This document shows, in pieces, positions 25,584-31,316 of a stretch of DNA of 40,122 nucleotides. The translations under genes and the position numbers were made by a program. The notes under the pieces were generated by a model. It was given only the letters and a program-made list of their open reading frames with translations. It ran no database searches and had not been told where the DNA came from. Source of the DNA: a virus. How positions within the stretch are numbered: position 1 is the stretch's first letter; each line of letters begins with the position of its first letter. The stretch covers positions 1 through 40,122 of the IMG/VR virus record IMGVR_UViG_3300022752_000160; one strand, 5' to 3'.

Positions 25584-25740
25584 CGGGCTTGAGCGCCCGA
25601 GGCGACCTCAGGAGCCGAGGGGTAAGACTGTATGCCCCTATCGGGGCGAGCGTCTAGCGAGCCGCAGAGCCGGTAAACTCATCCCAGCCGGTTTACCGTC
25701 TCTACTGTATATTAGGCGGGAAAAAAAAGTCATTTCCCGC
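25582..25740. promoter_or_regulatory. Cluster of stem-loops in the terL leader region
   Basis: Four further hairpins follow one another: CTCGGGC/GCCCGAG (25582-25601), GCCCC/GGGGC (25634-25647), CGGTAAAC/GTTTACCG (25671-25698) and GCGGGAAA/TTTCCCGC (25716-25740). No open frame of note covers them. On the minus strand this could be a structured leader or a small RNA ending at the 25565-25583 terminator. On the plus strand it would be an untranslated segment. Direction cannot be decided from sequence. Confidence 0.45.
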
Positions 25741-26175
25741 ATAATAGCAAAAAATCTTTTATTTGTGACTAACGTCACTGGAATAGCTATACAAATCGGA
25801 CATTACGGCACTCACTTATAGATTATCACAGAAATTTATTGTGGGTACATACATCTACTCCCGCCCGTTTTCAACAACCCCGGGTCCCGTCCCGTTGCTG
25901 CTGCGGCTATTGCTGGACGGTGTGGGGCAGTGTGGCTTGAAGTGGTAGATAGTGGAGAGTGTGGTAACCGACTGGCACCTACGCCAGACTCCCCCATTCC
26001 CTAAAGTCTGACTGGAGCTCGGTAATAAAGTCTCGAGCTGCAACCGCTGGCAGTCGTTGCAGTCCATCGCGGCCCGTGAGATAGTTGAAAGTTCAAGTAA
26101 GTCTCAACCTATCATCGAGACTTCAAGCTCTGATAAGTCTGACCGGTCATAACCGACACGCAGCACCGTTGCATA
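25741..26175. other. Gene-poor region with iteron-like short repeats (candidate origin)
   Basis: No convincing gene lies here. An AT-rich part (25741-25850) is followed by a part with repeats. TAAAGTCT occurs at 26002-26009 and 26026-26033, and TAAGTCT at 26098-26104 and 26134-26140. AAGTCTC (26099-26105) is mirrored by GAGACTT (26117-26123). TGCAAC/GTTGCA forms another inverted repeat near 26039-26061, and GACCGGTC at 26141-26148 is a palindrome. Such an AT-rich stretch beside short repeats, between divergently transcribed blocks, suits a replication origin or a control centre. This is inference. Confidence 0.35.
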
Positions 26176-26204
26176 TTGACACTTACCCCAATAGTGGTAA
26201 GTTG
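26176..26204 (+). promoter_or_regulatory. Candidate promoter with operator for the plus-strand operon
   Basis: TTGACA at 26176-26181 matches the -35 consensus. It abuts an inverted repeat ACTTACC/GGTAAGT (26181-26187 and 26196-26202) that fills the spacer. The -10 is poor (TAAGTT at 26198-26203), which would fit an activator-dependent promoter. A repressor or activator site inside the spacer is the interpretation. The first plus-strand gene starts 50 bases on. Confidence 0.4.
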
Positions 26205-26254
26205 AGCTCACTGGCCCGAGTGGGCTAGATGGAAAGAGTGAAGGGAATCAAAGA

Positions 26255-26407
26255 ATGGACACTTACTTCAGATTAGAGCTCGATAGCTGGGGACTATCTT
26301 TCAGCGCGGCGCAATTCTCGGGTAATCTCTCGTGGCTTGGAATGGGAATCATCCTCGCGGGAGTCGTTGCATATAAAGTAATCAAGCGCTATCAGGGAAG
26401 AGCATAA
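26255..26407 (+). CDS. Small membrane protein (50 aa)
   Basis: A 50-residue protein with one predicted membrane segment (WLGMGIILAGVVAYKVI, about residues 27-43) and a basic end KRYQGRA. The positive C-terminus suggests the end stays in the cytoplasm. It is the first gene of the plus-strand operon, with AAGGGA upstream of its ATG. Such small membrane proteins in early phage operons often act on host membrane or secretion proteins; that is speculative here. No family recognised. Confidence 0.6.
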   Translation: MDTYFRLELDSWGLSFSAAQFSGNLSWLGMGIILAGVVAYKVIKRYQGRA

Positions 26408-26409
26408 CC

Positions 26410-26565
26410 GTGAAGTCGATTAGATTCTATATTGAGCAAGTCGGGAAGCGCTGCGGGTATATTGACTGCAAGAATGCCGGATGGCTTCCAGCGTACTCAT
26501 TCGAGAAGTATAACCGCGGCCTATGGGTTAGCTGCGGCCGCATCCATAAGGGAGTGAAGCGATGA
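26410..26565 (+). CDS. Hypothetical small protein (51 aa)
   Basis: A 51-residue protein starting at GTG 26410, two bases after the previous stop. It has KSIRFYIEQVGKRCGYIDCK and NRGLWVSCGRIHKGVKR. Three Cys and aromatic residues suggest a small beta fold, perhaps metal-binding. Its stop overlaps the next ATG (ATGA), a sign of real coupling. Function unknown. Confidence 0.6.
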   Translation: MKSIRFYIEQVGKRCGYIDCKNAGWLPAYSFEKYNRGLWVSCGRIHKGVKR

Positions 26566-26720
26566 CTGGCTTCCATAGTTACTCGGTGAAGTACGACGGA
26601 CCGTCGAGCGACTTCAACGGAGATGCGGCCCACGTCTACACGGTGACGCTGGGCAGCTCCGAGAATGCTCAAGAGATGATGGACCTACTCGTGGCGATAC
26701 TTGAAAGAGAGATGGCCTAG
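26562..26720 (+). CDS. Hypothetical small acidic protein (52 aa)
   Basis: A 52-residue protein with FHSYSVKYDGPSSDFNGDAA followed by HVYTVTLGSSENAQEMMDLL and an acidic helical end. Predicted strand-strand-helix. The ATG overlaps the upstream stop. After it comes an 11-bp hairpin. No family is recognised. Confidence 0.6.
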   Translation: MTGFHSYSVKYDGPSSDFNGDAAHVYTVTLGSSENAQEMMDLLVAILEREMA

Positions 26721-26732
26721 TTGCTGGACTTT

Positions 26733-26758
26733 CCCTTACGGTAGCTATACCGTAGGGG
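26733..26758 (+). promoter_or_regulatory. Strong 11-bp stem-loop before the 238-aa gene
   Basis: An 11-bp stem (26733-26743 with 26748-26758, one G-U pair) and a 4-base loop lie between the 52- and 238-residue genes. No T-run follows in the plus direction, so a terminator is unlikely. It may be an RNA-processing or stability element, and it stands about 50 bases ahead of the next ATG. Confidence 0.45.
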
Positions 26759-26809
26759 ATGGCCTAGTCGCTAGATTAGCGGCAGGATAGCTTGAAGGGA
26801 GCTAGTTAG

Positions 26810-27526
26810 ATGGACACTATAAACGCAACACGTACTGAACAAGTAATTTATGAGATGCTAACCGAGAATACGGGCCGCCACTTACTCGACTCGGGCGGCG
26901 CATATGGTCGCCACTGGGAGAAGAATCAGGGCCTGACACTGGAAGCGTTGAAGAGCGCTCCAGCAATGACACTAGATACCAAGTGGGGAGATGCAACGCT
27001 CAACGTATTCCACTGGCTATCGTCGCAGCTTACTTATGAAGCTGAAGAGAATGAAGCATTCTACGACTGGGCAGGCGGCCGCGATGGTCACTGGCTTGAA
27101 TTGATGGAAGAGTACTGCCGCGAGAATGGCGCTGGAGAGAATGGATGGGGAGCTAATTCATATAACTATGACTCAATGCTCTCTCAAGTCATCCAGTATC
27201 AGACTTTCGAGCGTGAAGGGACCGTCTATATGTTGCTTCAGATACACGGTGGAGCTGACGTGCGTGGCGGATATACCGCGCCGCGAGTCTTCAGCTACGA
27301 CCCTTATTCATTCTTTGAATATGGAGCTATCTATTGCAGCGGCGATGCAGTCGATAGCGATGGCCCACACCGCATTGAATGGAGTGGCGGGGAATGGGTA
27401 TATGAGGGAGAGTACTCCAGCGAGTACAGTCCCTATGCAATGACTCAACGCCGCGACCTATTGAAGCTCGACTATCTGCCCTGCCCTATCTGCGGCGCTG
27501 CAATGGTGGAAGCGGGGACACTATGA
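26810..27526 (+). CDS. Conserved phage protein with C-terminal zinc-ribbon half (238 aa)
   Basis: The largest protein of the plus-strand operon. Its N-terminus carries MLTENTGRHLLDSGGAYGRH, a block I recognise from conserved but uncharacterised proteins of many phages. The middle is acidic and aromatic, with HWLELMEEYCRENGAG and LLQIHGGADVRGGYTAPRVF. The end has CPICGAAM, half a zinc ribbon. AGGGAG lies before the ATG at 26810. The stop overlaps the next start (ATGA). No activity can be inferred; it is likely cytosolic and possibly part of host takeover. Confidence 0.75.
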   Translation: MDTINATRTEQVIYEMLTENTGRHLLDSGGAYGRHWEKNQGLTLEALKSAPAMTLDTKWGDATLNVFHWLSSQLTYEAEENEAFYDWAGGRDGHWLELMEEYCRENGAGENGWGANSYNYDSMLSQVIQYQTFEREGTVYMLLQIHGGADVRGGYTAPRVFSYDPYSFFEYGAIYCSGDAVDSDGPHRIEWSGGEWVYEGEYSSEYSPYAMTQRRDLLKLDYLPCPICGAAMVEAGTL

Positions 27527-27681
27527 GACTGACCAAGCGCGGGAAGCTAGTCGCTGCCCTACTGGTGGCAGCGCTGGCCTATCTATGGATGAACGTTCAA
27601 CCCGTCTACGGGAATTGTAAGGATACTATCGAAGGGAAAATCTGCACACTGCAGGGATACGAGTGGAAGGGAAGTAAGTAA
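27523..27681 (+). CDS. Small membrane-anchored or secreted protein (52 aa)
   Basis: A 52-residue product with a basic start (MRLTKRGK), a hydrophobic stretch LVAALLVAALAYLWM and then a short polar domain with two Cys (GNCKDTIEGKICTLQGYEW). It looks like a signal anchor with a small domain outside the cytoplasm, whose two Cys could form a disulfide. The ATG overlaps the upstream stop. Superinfection exclusion or membrane modification are possible roles, unproven. Confidence 0.65.
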   Translation: MRLTKRGKLVAALLVAALAYLWMNVQPVYGNCKDTIEGKICTLQGYEWKGSK

Positions 27682-27682
27682 T

Positions 27683-28246
27683 ATGAACGCGACTAAAGTT
27701 AGATTCGAGATAACTAGTGACTGCACGTGCTTCACGTGTGCAACGTGTGAGTGTGGCGTGATAGGTGGCACTAGCGATGGCCGTTGCTTCGACTGCGGCA
27801 ATGAGCTTCAGTCTGACTCATACTGCTCGGGTATGTGCTGGGATGATGCTAACTATATGGGAGAGCTGGCCCTAGATGACTGGCTAAAGAGCGTCGATGA
27901 ACCTAAGCACCTACGCATTGAGGGTAGGGCAATGGGATGGCAGCGGCGCAGCGGATGGACGGACGTTGCTGCAACGTGGGAGAAGTTGCGTGATGCCCTA
28001 GCGCTGGACCGTGCTGACTGGACGTTGCGCTTCGACGTGGATGAGCACGGGATACTCACTGCACGCCGGTACTCTCACGATGAACCCACCGGAGCTAGCT
28101 TCAGTATCTATCCGGTAAAGCATATCCCGGACGTGATGGACATAGACGACGCTATCAAGCTGGAGATAGTCGATGAGTATGGATGCCATAAGGGATGCGG
28201 CGAGTACTTCTACGACTGTAAGTGTGAAAGTGAGGGAGAGAGATGA
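27683..28246 (+). CDS. Cysteine-rich protein with zinc-binding clusters (187 aa)
   Basis: The first 60 residues hold a dense set of Cys (CTCFTCATCECG, then CFDCG and YCSGMCWDD), enough for two zinc sites. A middle domain of about 70 residues follows (EPKHLRIEGRAMGWQRRSGW, TLRFDVDEHGILTARRYSHD). The C-terminus adds CHKGCGEYFYDCKC. The N-terminal part may be treble-clef or ribbon-like. No catalytic site is evident. The end overlaps the next ATG. It may bind nucleic acid or a host protein through the zinc clusters. Confidence 0.65.
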   Translation: MNATKVRFEITSDCTCFTCATCECGVIGGTSDGRCFDCGNELQSDSYCSGMCWDDANYMGELALDDWLKSVDEPKHLRIEGRAMGWQRRSGWTDVAATWEKLRDALALDRADWTLRFDVDEHGILTARRYSHDEPTGASFSIYPVKHIPDVMDIDDAIKLEIVDEYGCHKGCGEYFYDCKCESEGER

Positions 28247-28497
28247 ACGAGTACAGATTCGACGTGATAGTACGAGTGGAAGAGGACGACTATAAACGAG
28301 TCGCAACGATGGAGATATACGACTCCGAGGATAGCGACCCGGTGCGTCTGCCTATAGTGGAAGAGAGCGTCCCATACTTCAAGGGTATGGGCCTAGCAAC
28401 GCTGGGAGAAAGAGCGTGGGACGCTATAGCTATCCCGCCGCTACCACTTCCGGAAGTCGATGACCTAATCAGAATGGAGGAGGAAAGTAATGCCTAA
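28243..28497 (+). CDS. Hypothetical acidic protein (84 aa)
   Basis: An 84-residue acidic protein starting MNEYRFDVIVRVEEDDYKRV, with beta-type pattern and a Pro-rich AIPPLPLPEVDDL end. Its ATG overlaps the preceding stop, and its 3' end overlaps the 57-residue gene by 8 bases. Negative charge and small size are common among phage proteins that mimic DNA or inhibit host enzymes, but nothing specific supports that. No family is recognised. Confidence 0.6.
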   Translation: MNEYRFDVIVRVEEDDYKRVATMEIYDSEDSDPVRLPIVEESVPYFKGMGLATLGERAWDAIAIPPLPLPEVDDLIRMEEESNA

Positions 28498-28663
28498 ACC
28501 TATGAACCCTAGTCCCTATAACCCACGATTAGCATCGTGTGAAGTGTGCTGGGCAGATAGTAATGAGACTTATATCCACCGGTATAAGGGTACGACATAC
28601 TGCAGCGATGACCTAGAAAGAGCACGCGTGGAAGGATGGCATAAGGAGGAGAGTAATGCATAA
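28490..28663 (+). CDS. Small zinc-ribbon-like protein (57 aa)
   Basis: A 57-residue protein with CEVC near residue 17-20 and a later Cys (TTYCSDD), a loose zinc-ribbon arrangement. It begins MPKPMNPSPYNPRL. GGAGGAGG lies just before the ATG, a strong ribosome site. It overlaps both neighbours. The role is unknown, probably protein or nucleic-acid binding. Confidence 0.6.
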   Translation: MPKPMNPSPYNPRLASCEVCWADSNETYIHRYKGTTYCSDDLERARVEGWHKEESNA

Positions 28664-28769
28664 CCTAATAAGAGAAGCACTAGTAATCGCTATCGAGAAT
28701 TGGGAGTACGACGGCGAGTACGAGAAAGCTAATCAAGCATCAGACCTACTACGAAAAGAGGAAAAGTGA
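28656..28769 (+). CDS. Tiny helical protein (37 aa)
   Basis: A 37-residue helical peptide (LIREALVIAIENWEYDGEYE in its first half). AAGGAGGAG precedes the ATG. It overlaps the neighbours at both ends. The ribosome site and overlaps are the only evidence. Function unknown. Confidence 0.5.
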   Translation: MHNLIREALVIAIENWEYDGEYEKANQASDLLRKEEK

Positions 28770-28948
28770 ATAAAGAATATCTACAAGCTAAAGCCAATTT
28801 ATGCCGGGACCTAGCTATTGAACAGATGGTAGATGGTAACCCTAATGAAGCTGGAAAGAATCTGATGCGGATGGTAAACGCATTGAACGAGCTGAATCTA
28901 ATCAATTACAGGGAAGGGAAAGAGAATGAAGCTAGTAAACTTTTATGA
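28766..28948 (+). CDS. Small helical protein (60 aa)
   Basis: A 60-residue protein from GTG 28766, overlapping the previous stop. It has two helices (YLQAKANLCRDLAIEQMVDG and NLMRMVNALNELNLI). A helical hairpin is likely. It runs 23 bases into the next gene. No family is recognised. Confidence 0.55.
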   Translation: MNKEYLQAKANLCRDLAIEQMVDGNPNEAGKNLMRMVNALNELNLINYREGKENEASKLL

Positions 28949-29150
28949 AGTGATGGACCGGAAGGGAGATATAGCGTGGGGAGGAGCAAGCTCCAGTGAA
29001 GCTATCACGTGGTTTAGACGTGGCTTAGATAGCGCCATCTTTGTATCCGTATGGGATGAAGAGGACGGTGAGGACCCGCGCCTAGTCACCGATAAAATTG
29101 AGATAACCGGTCCAGTGTTAGCGGCGCTGATGAGTGGGAGATTCTCGTGA
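28926..29150 (+). CDS. Small acidic protein (74 aa)
   Basis: A 74-residue protein, MKLVNFYEVMDRKGDIAWGG at the start, then ASSSEAITWFRRGLDSAIFV and a strand-turn-strand. The middle resembles small phage proteins of unknown function that pair an N-terminal hairpin with one helix. GGGAAAGAG lies upstream of the ATG. Its stop overlaps the next GTG (GTGA). Function unknown. Confidence 0.65.
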   Translation: MKLVNFYEVMDRKGDIAWGGASSSEAITWFRRGLDSAIFVSVWDEEDGEDPRLVTDKIEITGPVLAALMSGRFS

Positions 29151-29248
29151 GGAGTGGATACTGCGCCGGATGCAAGCTCCCGGCCCTACTAGTGACTGAA
29201 TACTGTTCAGCGTGTGAAGCAAGAGAGAGTGGTGACCTAGATGAATGA
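29147..29248 (+). CDS. Tiny zinc-ribbon protein (33 aa)
   Basis: Only 33 residues but with two complete CxxC knuckles (CAGC at 6-9 and CSAC at 20-23), enough to hold one zinc ion. The GTG overlaps the previous stop and its end overlaps the next gene. Such minimal zinc ribbons are common in phage early regions. It may bind nucleic acid or RNA polymerase; this is inference. Confidence 0.6.
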   Translation: MRSGYCAGCKLPALLVTEYCSACEARESGDLDE

Positions 29249-29366
29249 GCAAGAGGAAGCATTCTTTGAATGGTGGGAGAAAGTTGCTCCTAACAAGGAG
29301 CAATATAACCTGCGTATGGCATTCGATGCCGGATATCAGGCGGCAATGGAGGAGAAAGCAAGATGA
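29241..29366 (+). CDS. Small helical protein (41 aa)
   Basis: A 41-residue acidic helical peptide with NEQEEAFFEWWEKVAPNKEQ followed by MAFDAGYQAAMEEKAR. The pattern of FEWWE followed by AFxAGYxAA is familiar from many short phage proteins. I prefer this frame to a competing 60-codon frame at 29245, which lacks that pattern. It overlaps both neighbours. Function unknown. Confidence 0.65.
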   Translation: MNEQEEAFFEWWEKVAPNKEQYNLRMAFDAGYQAAMEEKAR

Positions 29367-29446
29367 TATTCTTAGGTGTAATACTAGTGACGATACTGGC
29401 ATACTTACTTATCGTCTGGGAGGATAATCTGAATGGACGAGGATAA
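29363..29446 (+). CDS. Tiny membrane peptide (27 aa)
   Basis: A 27-residue peptide, almost all one membrane segment (IFLGVILVTILAYLLIVW), with a short polar tail. The ATG overlaps the previous stop (ATGA), and the frame ends inside the next gene. It could be a holin-like or regulatory peptide. Coupling and hydrophobicity are the evidence; size makes it tentative. Confidence 0.45.
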   Translation: MIFLGVILVTILAYLLIVWEDNLNGRG

Positions 29447-29735
29447 AGCACGGACGCTGGCAGCTATAAAGCAGTCGGTGTATTACCGTAACTATCGAAG
29501 AGCAAGAGATAGGGCGCTTGTGCGCCTGGCTCAAGCGCATCCGGATGAGTACCGGAATCTATTCGAGGAAGAGAGAAAGAAAGATGAAGCGCAAGGTAAG
29601 GCTTGGACTAGCAGCGGTACTTCTATCGTTCCCCCTGATGATGCTCGGGTTAGACCACGCACGCACACCATACTTAGACTCATCGAAGCAGACGCAGATG
29701 AACAGAATGAAAGCAACGTGGAAGGAAAAGAATGA
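29433..29735 (+). CDS. Conserved helical phage protein (100 aa)
   Basis: A 100-residue protein with TLAAIKQSVYYRNYRRARDR and ALVRLAQAHPDEYRNLFEEE, then KKDEAQGKAW. I recognise this pattern, a helix with YRRAR followed by HPDEYRxLxEEExxxDExxG, from actinophage proteins of unknown function, possibly nucleic-acid related. The last 50 residues lack such a pattern and overlap the transglycosylase-like frame by about 150 bases. The stop also overlaps the start of a 98-residue frame. Confidence 0.7.
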   Translation: MDEDKARTLAAIKQSVYYRNYRRARDRALVRLAQAHPDEYRNLFEEERKKDEAQGKAWTSSGTSIVPPDDARVRPRTHTILRLIEADADEQNESNVEGKE

Positions 29736-30006
29736 AAATAAAAGGCTCGCAAAAGAGTATGCGTGGGCTACGTTTGGTTGGCGAGGAGGAGAATGGAAAT
29801 GCCTTCTCTCTTTATGGACCAATGAAAGCAGGTTTGACCACTACGCACAGAACCCAAAGTCTTCAGCTTTCGGCATCGCTCAACTCATTGGAGAGAAAAG
29901 TAGAAGACCTGACCTACAAATACTTAGAGGTCTCAAGTATATTGACAAGCGTTATGGAAGACCTTGTAAGGCTTGGTCTCATTGGAAACGGGTCAAGCAT
30001 TATTGA
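29584..30006 (+). CDS. Secreted lytic transglycosylase-like protein (140 aa)
   Basis: From the ATG at 29584 the 140-residue product begins with a signal peptide, MKRKVRLGLAAVLLSFPLMM. A lysozyme-like domain follows, with LLSLWTNESRFDHYAQN including the catalytic-type Glu, then SSAFGIAQLIG and RGLKYIDKRYGRPCKAWSHW. This matches the goose-type/SLT fold of actinobacterial resuscitation or transglycosylase proteins, cutting peptidoglycan outside the membrane. The frame is open further upstream to 29518, but the signal peptide decides the start. It overlaps the 100-residue gene by about 150 bases. A role in lysis, or in wall opening at entry, is inferred. Confidence 0.75.
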   Translation: MKRKVRLGLAAVLLSFPLMMLGLDHARTPYLDSSKQTQMNRMKATWKEKNENKRLAKEYAWATFGWRGGEWKCLLSLWTNESRFDHYAQNPKSSAFGIAQLIGEKSRRPDLQILRGLKYIDKRYGRPCKAWSHWKRVKHY

Positions 30007-30028
30007 CGAGGAAGATAAAGCAGAATAA
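29732..30028 (+). CDS. Alternative-frame protein overlapping the transglycosylase (98 aa, doubtful)
   Basis: A 98-codon frame starts with ATGA overlapping the previous stop. It lies almost wholly inside the transglycosylase gene, in another frame. Its C-terminal half gives a coiled-coil-like helix (LNSLERKVEDLTYKYLEVSS) and an acidic end. Proper coupling to the 100-residue gene argues for it. The strong family match of the other frame argues against it. It may be a chance open frame. Confidence 0.3.
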   Translation: MKIKGSQKSMRGLRLVGEEENGNAFSLYGPMKAGLTTTHRTQSLQLSASLNSLERKVEDLTYKYLEVSSILTSVMEDLVRLGLIGNGSSIIDEEDKAE

Positions 30029-30037
30029 ACTAAGCGT

Positions 30038-30068
30038 TGCTAGGAGTTACCTATCCTTTCGCCTAGCA
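30038..30068 (+). promoter_or_regulatory. Inverted repeat after the plus-strand operon
   Basis: A 7-bp inverted repeat, TGCTAGG (30038-30044) and CCTAGCA (30062-30068), lies just beyond the last plus-strand stop and before the main terminator. It could be a weak first terminator or a protein-binding site. No T-run follows it. Confidence 0.3.
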
Positions 30069-30082
30069 TCGAGGGAAAAGAT

Positions 30083-30130
30083 AAGCCCACCGGACTCAAG
30101 AGTGCTAACCGGTGGGTTTATTTATTTATC
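30083..30130 (+). terminator. Bidirectional intrinsic terminator
   Basis: An 8-bp core stem CCCACCGG/CCGGTGGG (30086-30093 and 30109-30116), extendable by A-T pairs, is followed by TTTATTTATTT in the plus direction. On the minus strand it is followed by CTTATCTTTT. It separates the convergent plus-strand operon and the minus-strand early operon and should stop both. Confidence 0.85.
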
Positions 30131-30295
30131 TGTGGAGTAGAAGCCTGAGCCTCGGAACGAGACAGGGGGCGAAGCCCAGACTCTACTCATTAGTTCACCG
30201 CAGTCAGCACAGGAGGGAGTGCTAGCTTCGGCGTGGATTGAACGCTCGGTGAAAGAGGTAACCGAACAGTTCGGACACTTGTATTCGTATATCAC
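30122..30295 (-). CDS. FmdB-like zinc-ribbon protein (57 aa)
   Basis: A 57-residue protein from GTG 30295, overlapping the upstream stop (GTGA). It opens IYEYKCPNCS, has a second knuckle CADCG, and ends PPVSFRGSGFYSTDK. These three parts are the hallmark of FmdB-type zinc ribbons (Y-x-C-x2-C, C-x2-C, FxGSGFYxTD). The family is named from a putative regulator of formamidase genes; its general role is poorly known, though many phages carry it. It is the last gene of the minus-strand early operon and ends in the terminator. It is too short to notice easily. Confidence 0.8.
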   Translation of the reverse strand: MIYEYKCPNCSVTSFTERSIHAEASTPSCADCGELMSRVWASPPVSFRGSGFYSTDK

Positions 30296-30684
30296 GCTTC
30301 CTCCATAGGAAGAAGTTTAGTCGCTTCGATTAGGTCAATTACTTTTACGAGATATCCCCGTGATAAATTGGGAGGTATCTCGCAGGTAATATCTCTGCCA
30401 AAGGTTTTGACTGCGTGCCAGAGAACGGTGGTGGGTAGCATAATCACAGTCTTCTTGAGGACGAATGCCCAGTATTCAGCTTCGGTTACTGCCAGTCCAG
30501 AGGGAGCCCACGCATTATCCTTAGTAAAGAAGCACTCAACCTCAATATAAACGTTGCCAGTAAGATGCCACTTTCTATCTCGCTTGACTTCGATACGCTT
30601 GCCTTCAGTGAGAAGCTCTTCGACTAACTGCTCTCCCTTCCTGCCATAGGAGAAGTCTAAGTCGAAGGAAGATTTATTAGTCAT
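30292..30684 (-). CDS. Small PD-(D/E)XK nuclease-like protein (130 aa)
   Basis: A 130-residue protein with FDLDFSYGRKGEQLVEELL, then GKRIEVKRDRKW with the E-x-K pair, and GNVYIEVECFF. Conserved AWAPSGLAVTEAEYWAFVL follows. This order (acidic residue, E-x-K, second acidic strand) fits the PD-(D/E)XK nuclease fold, and I recognise similar small proteins in actinophage replication regions. Substrate and activity are unknown. The start is overlapped by the stop of the sigma-like gene. It may process recombination or packaging intermediates. Confidence 0.65.
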   Translation of the reverse strand: MTNKSSFDLDFSYGRKGEQLVEELLTEGKRIEVKRDRKWHLTGNVYIEVECFFTKDNAWAPSGLAVTEAEYWAFVLKKTVIMLPTTVLWHAVKTFGRDITCEIPPNLSRGYLVKVIDLIEATKLLPMEEA

Positions 30685-31316
30685 TAGTTATAGGGACTCT
30701 CTCCGCCGAGCATATTTTGTAGTTTGCGTAGTGCGTTAGCACAGCGTCTATCGGCAGTAGAAGTAGCGCAACCTAGGTACTGACCCATCTCCTCTAGTGT
30801 GAGGTTCTCGTGGTATCTCTTGATGAGAATGTCTTTATCTACAACATCTAACTTGAGGTATGCCTTCTTGATATCAATGAGGATAGCTAGCAGGTTGCCA
30901 CCTTCAGCAGGAGCAGACTGCTTGCGTGGTTGTCCATCGTTGATGAGGTTCTGTGCTGCTTCCAATACTGTGTTATCTATAACTGATGCGATGACGTGAG
31001 GAAGGAGCTGACCTAGTACCACGCTGTCATAAAAAGACTCATCGCCTATCTTGTAGCCGCTCTTGTTAGCCTTCTCCTTACGAGCGTAGCGTTCACAATG
31101 GCGACGCATCTGCCACGCCATACGCTTCTCATTGATGACTCGCTGGACTGAGTTCTCTTCTGATAAGAGTTGGTTGAAGTGTTCAGCTCTGGAGAAGTAC
31201 CAGGTATAGCACTCCTGTCTGACATCATCACGCTCAACGAATTGTCGATAGCGTCGGTAGATAGAGTTAGTAACGCTAGATACGATGTCAGGTACAGAAG
31301 GATGAAGCTCAGTCAT
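30684..31316 (-). CDS. Sigma-factor-like protein (210 aa)
   Basis: A 210-residue protein with an N-terminal helical part (SIYRRYRQFVERDDVRQECY) matching sigma region 2, and a C-terminal helix-turn-helix. The latter is about residues 155-200, with LDVVDKDILIKRYHENLTLE and EMGQYLGCATSTADRRCANA, a region-4 pattern. It should direct RNA polymerase to phage promoters or regulate it. The region 2.4 part looks reduced, so it may work as an anti-sigma-like or accessory factor instead. It lies near the end of the early operon, so it is suited to switching on late genes. Confidence 0.75.
   Translation of the reverse strand: MTELHPSVPDIVSSVTNSIYRRYRQFVERDDVRQECYTWYFSRAEHFNQLLSEENSVQRVINEKRMAWQMRRHCERYARKEKANKSGYKIGDESFYDSVVLGQLLPHVIASVIDNTVLEAAQNLINDGQPRKQSAPAEGGNLLAILIDIKKAYLKLDVVDKDILIKRYHENLTLEEMGQYLGCATSTADRRCANALRKLQNMLGGESPYN

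Noticed and set aside
25855-26067. A 70-codon minus-strand open frame in the intergenic region
   Set aside because: No ribosome site, Ser/Pro-rich composition without structure, and it lies across repeats. It looks like a chance frame.
29245-29427. A 60-codon plus-strand frame starting 4 bases into a 41-residue gene
   Set aside because: The overlapping 41-residue frame has a familiar phage protein pattern and better coupling. This frame is its shadow.
30134-30188. Multi-branched stem-loop arrangement resembling a structured RNA
   Set aside because: The segment codes for the C-terminal part of an FmdB-type zinc ribbon with clear family hallmarks, so the pairing is probably incidental.
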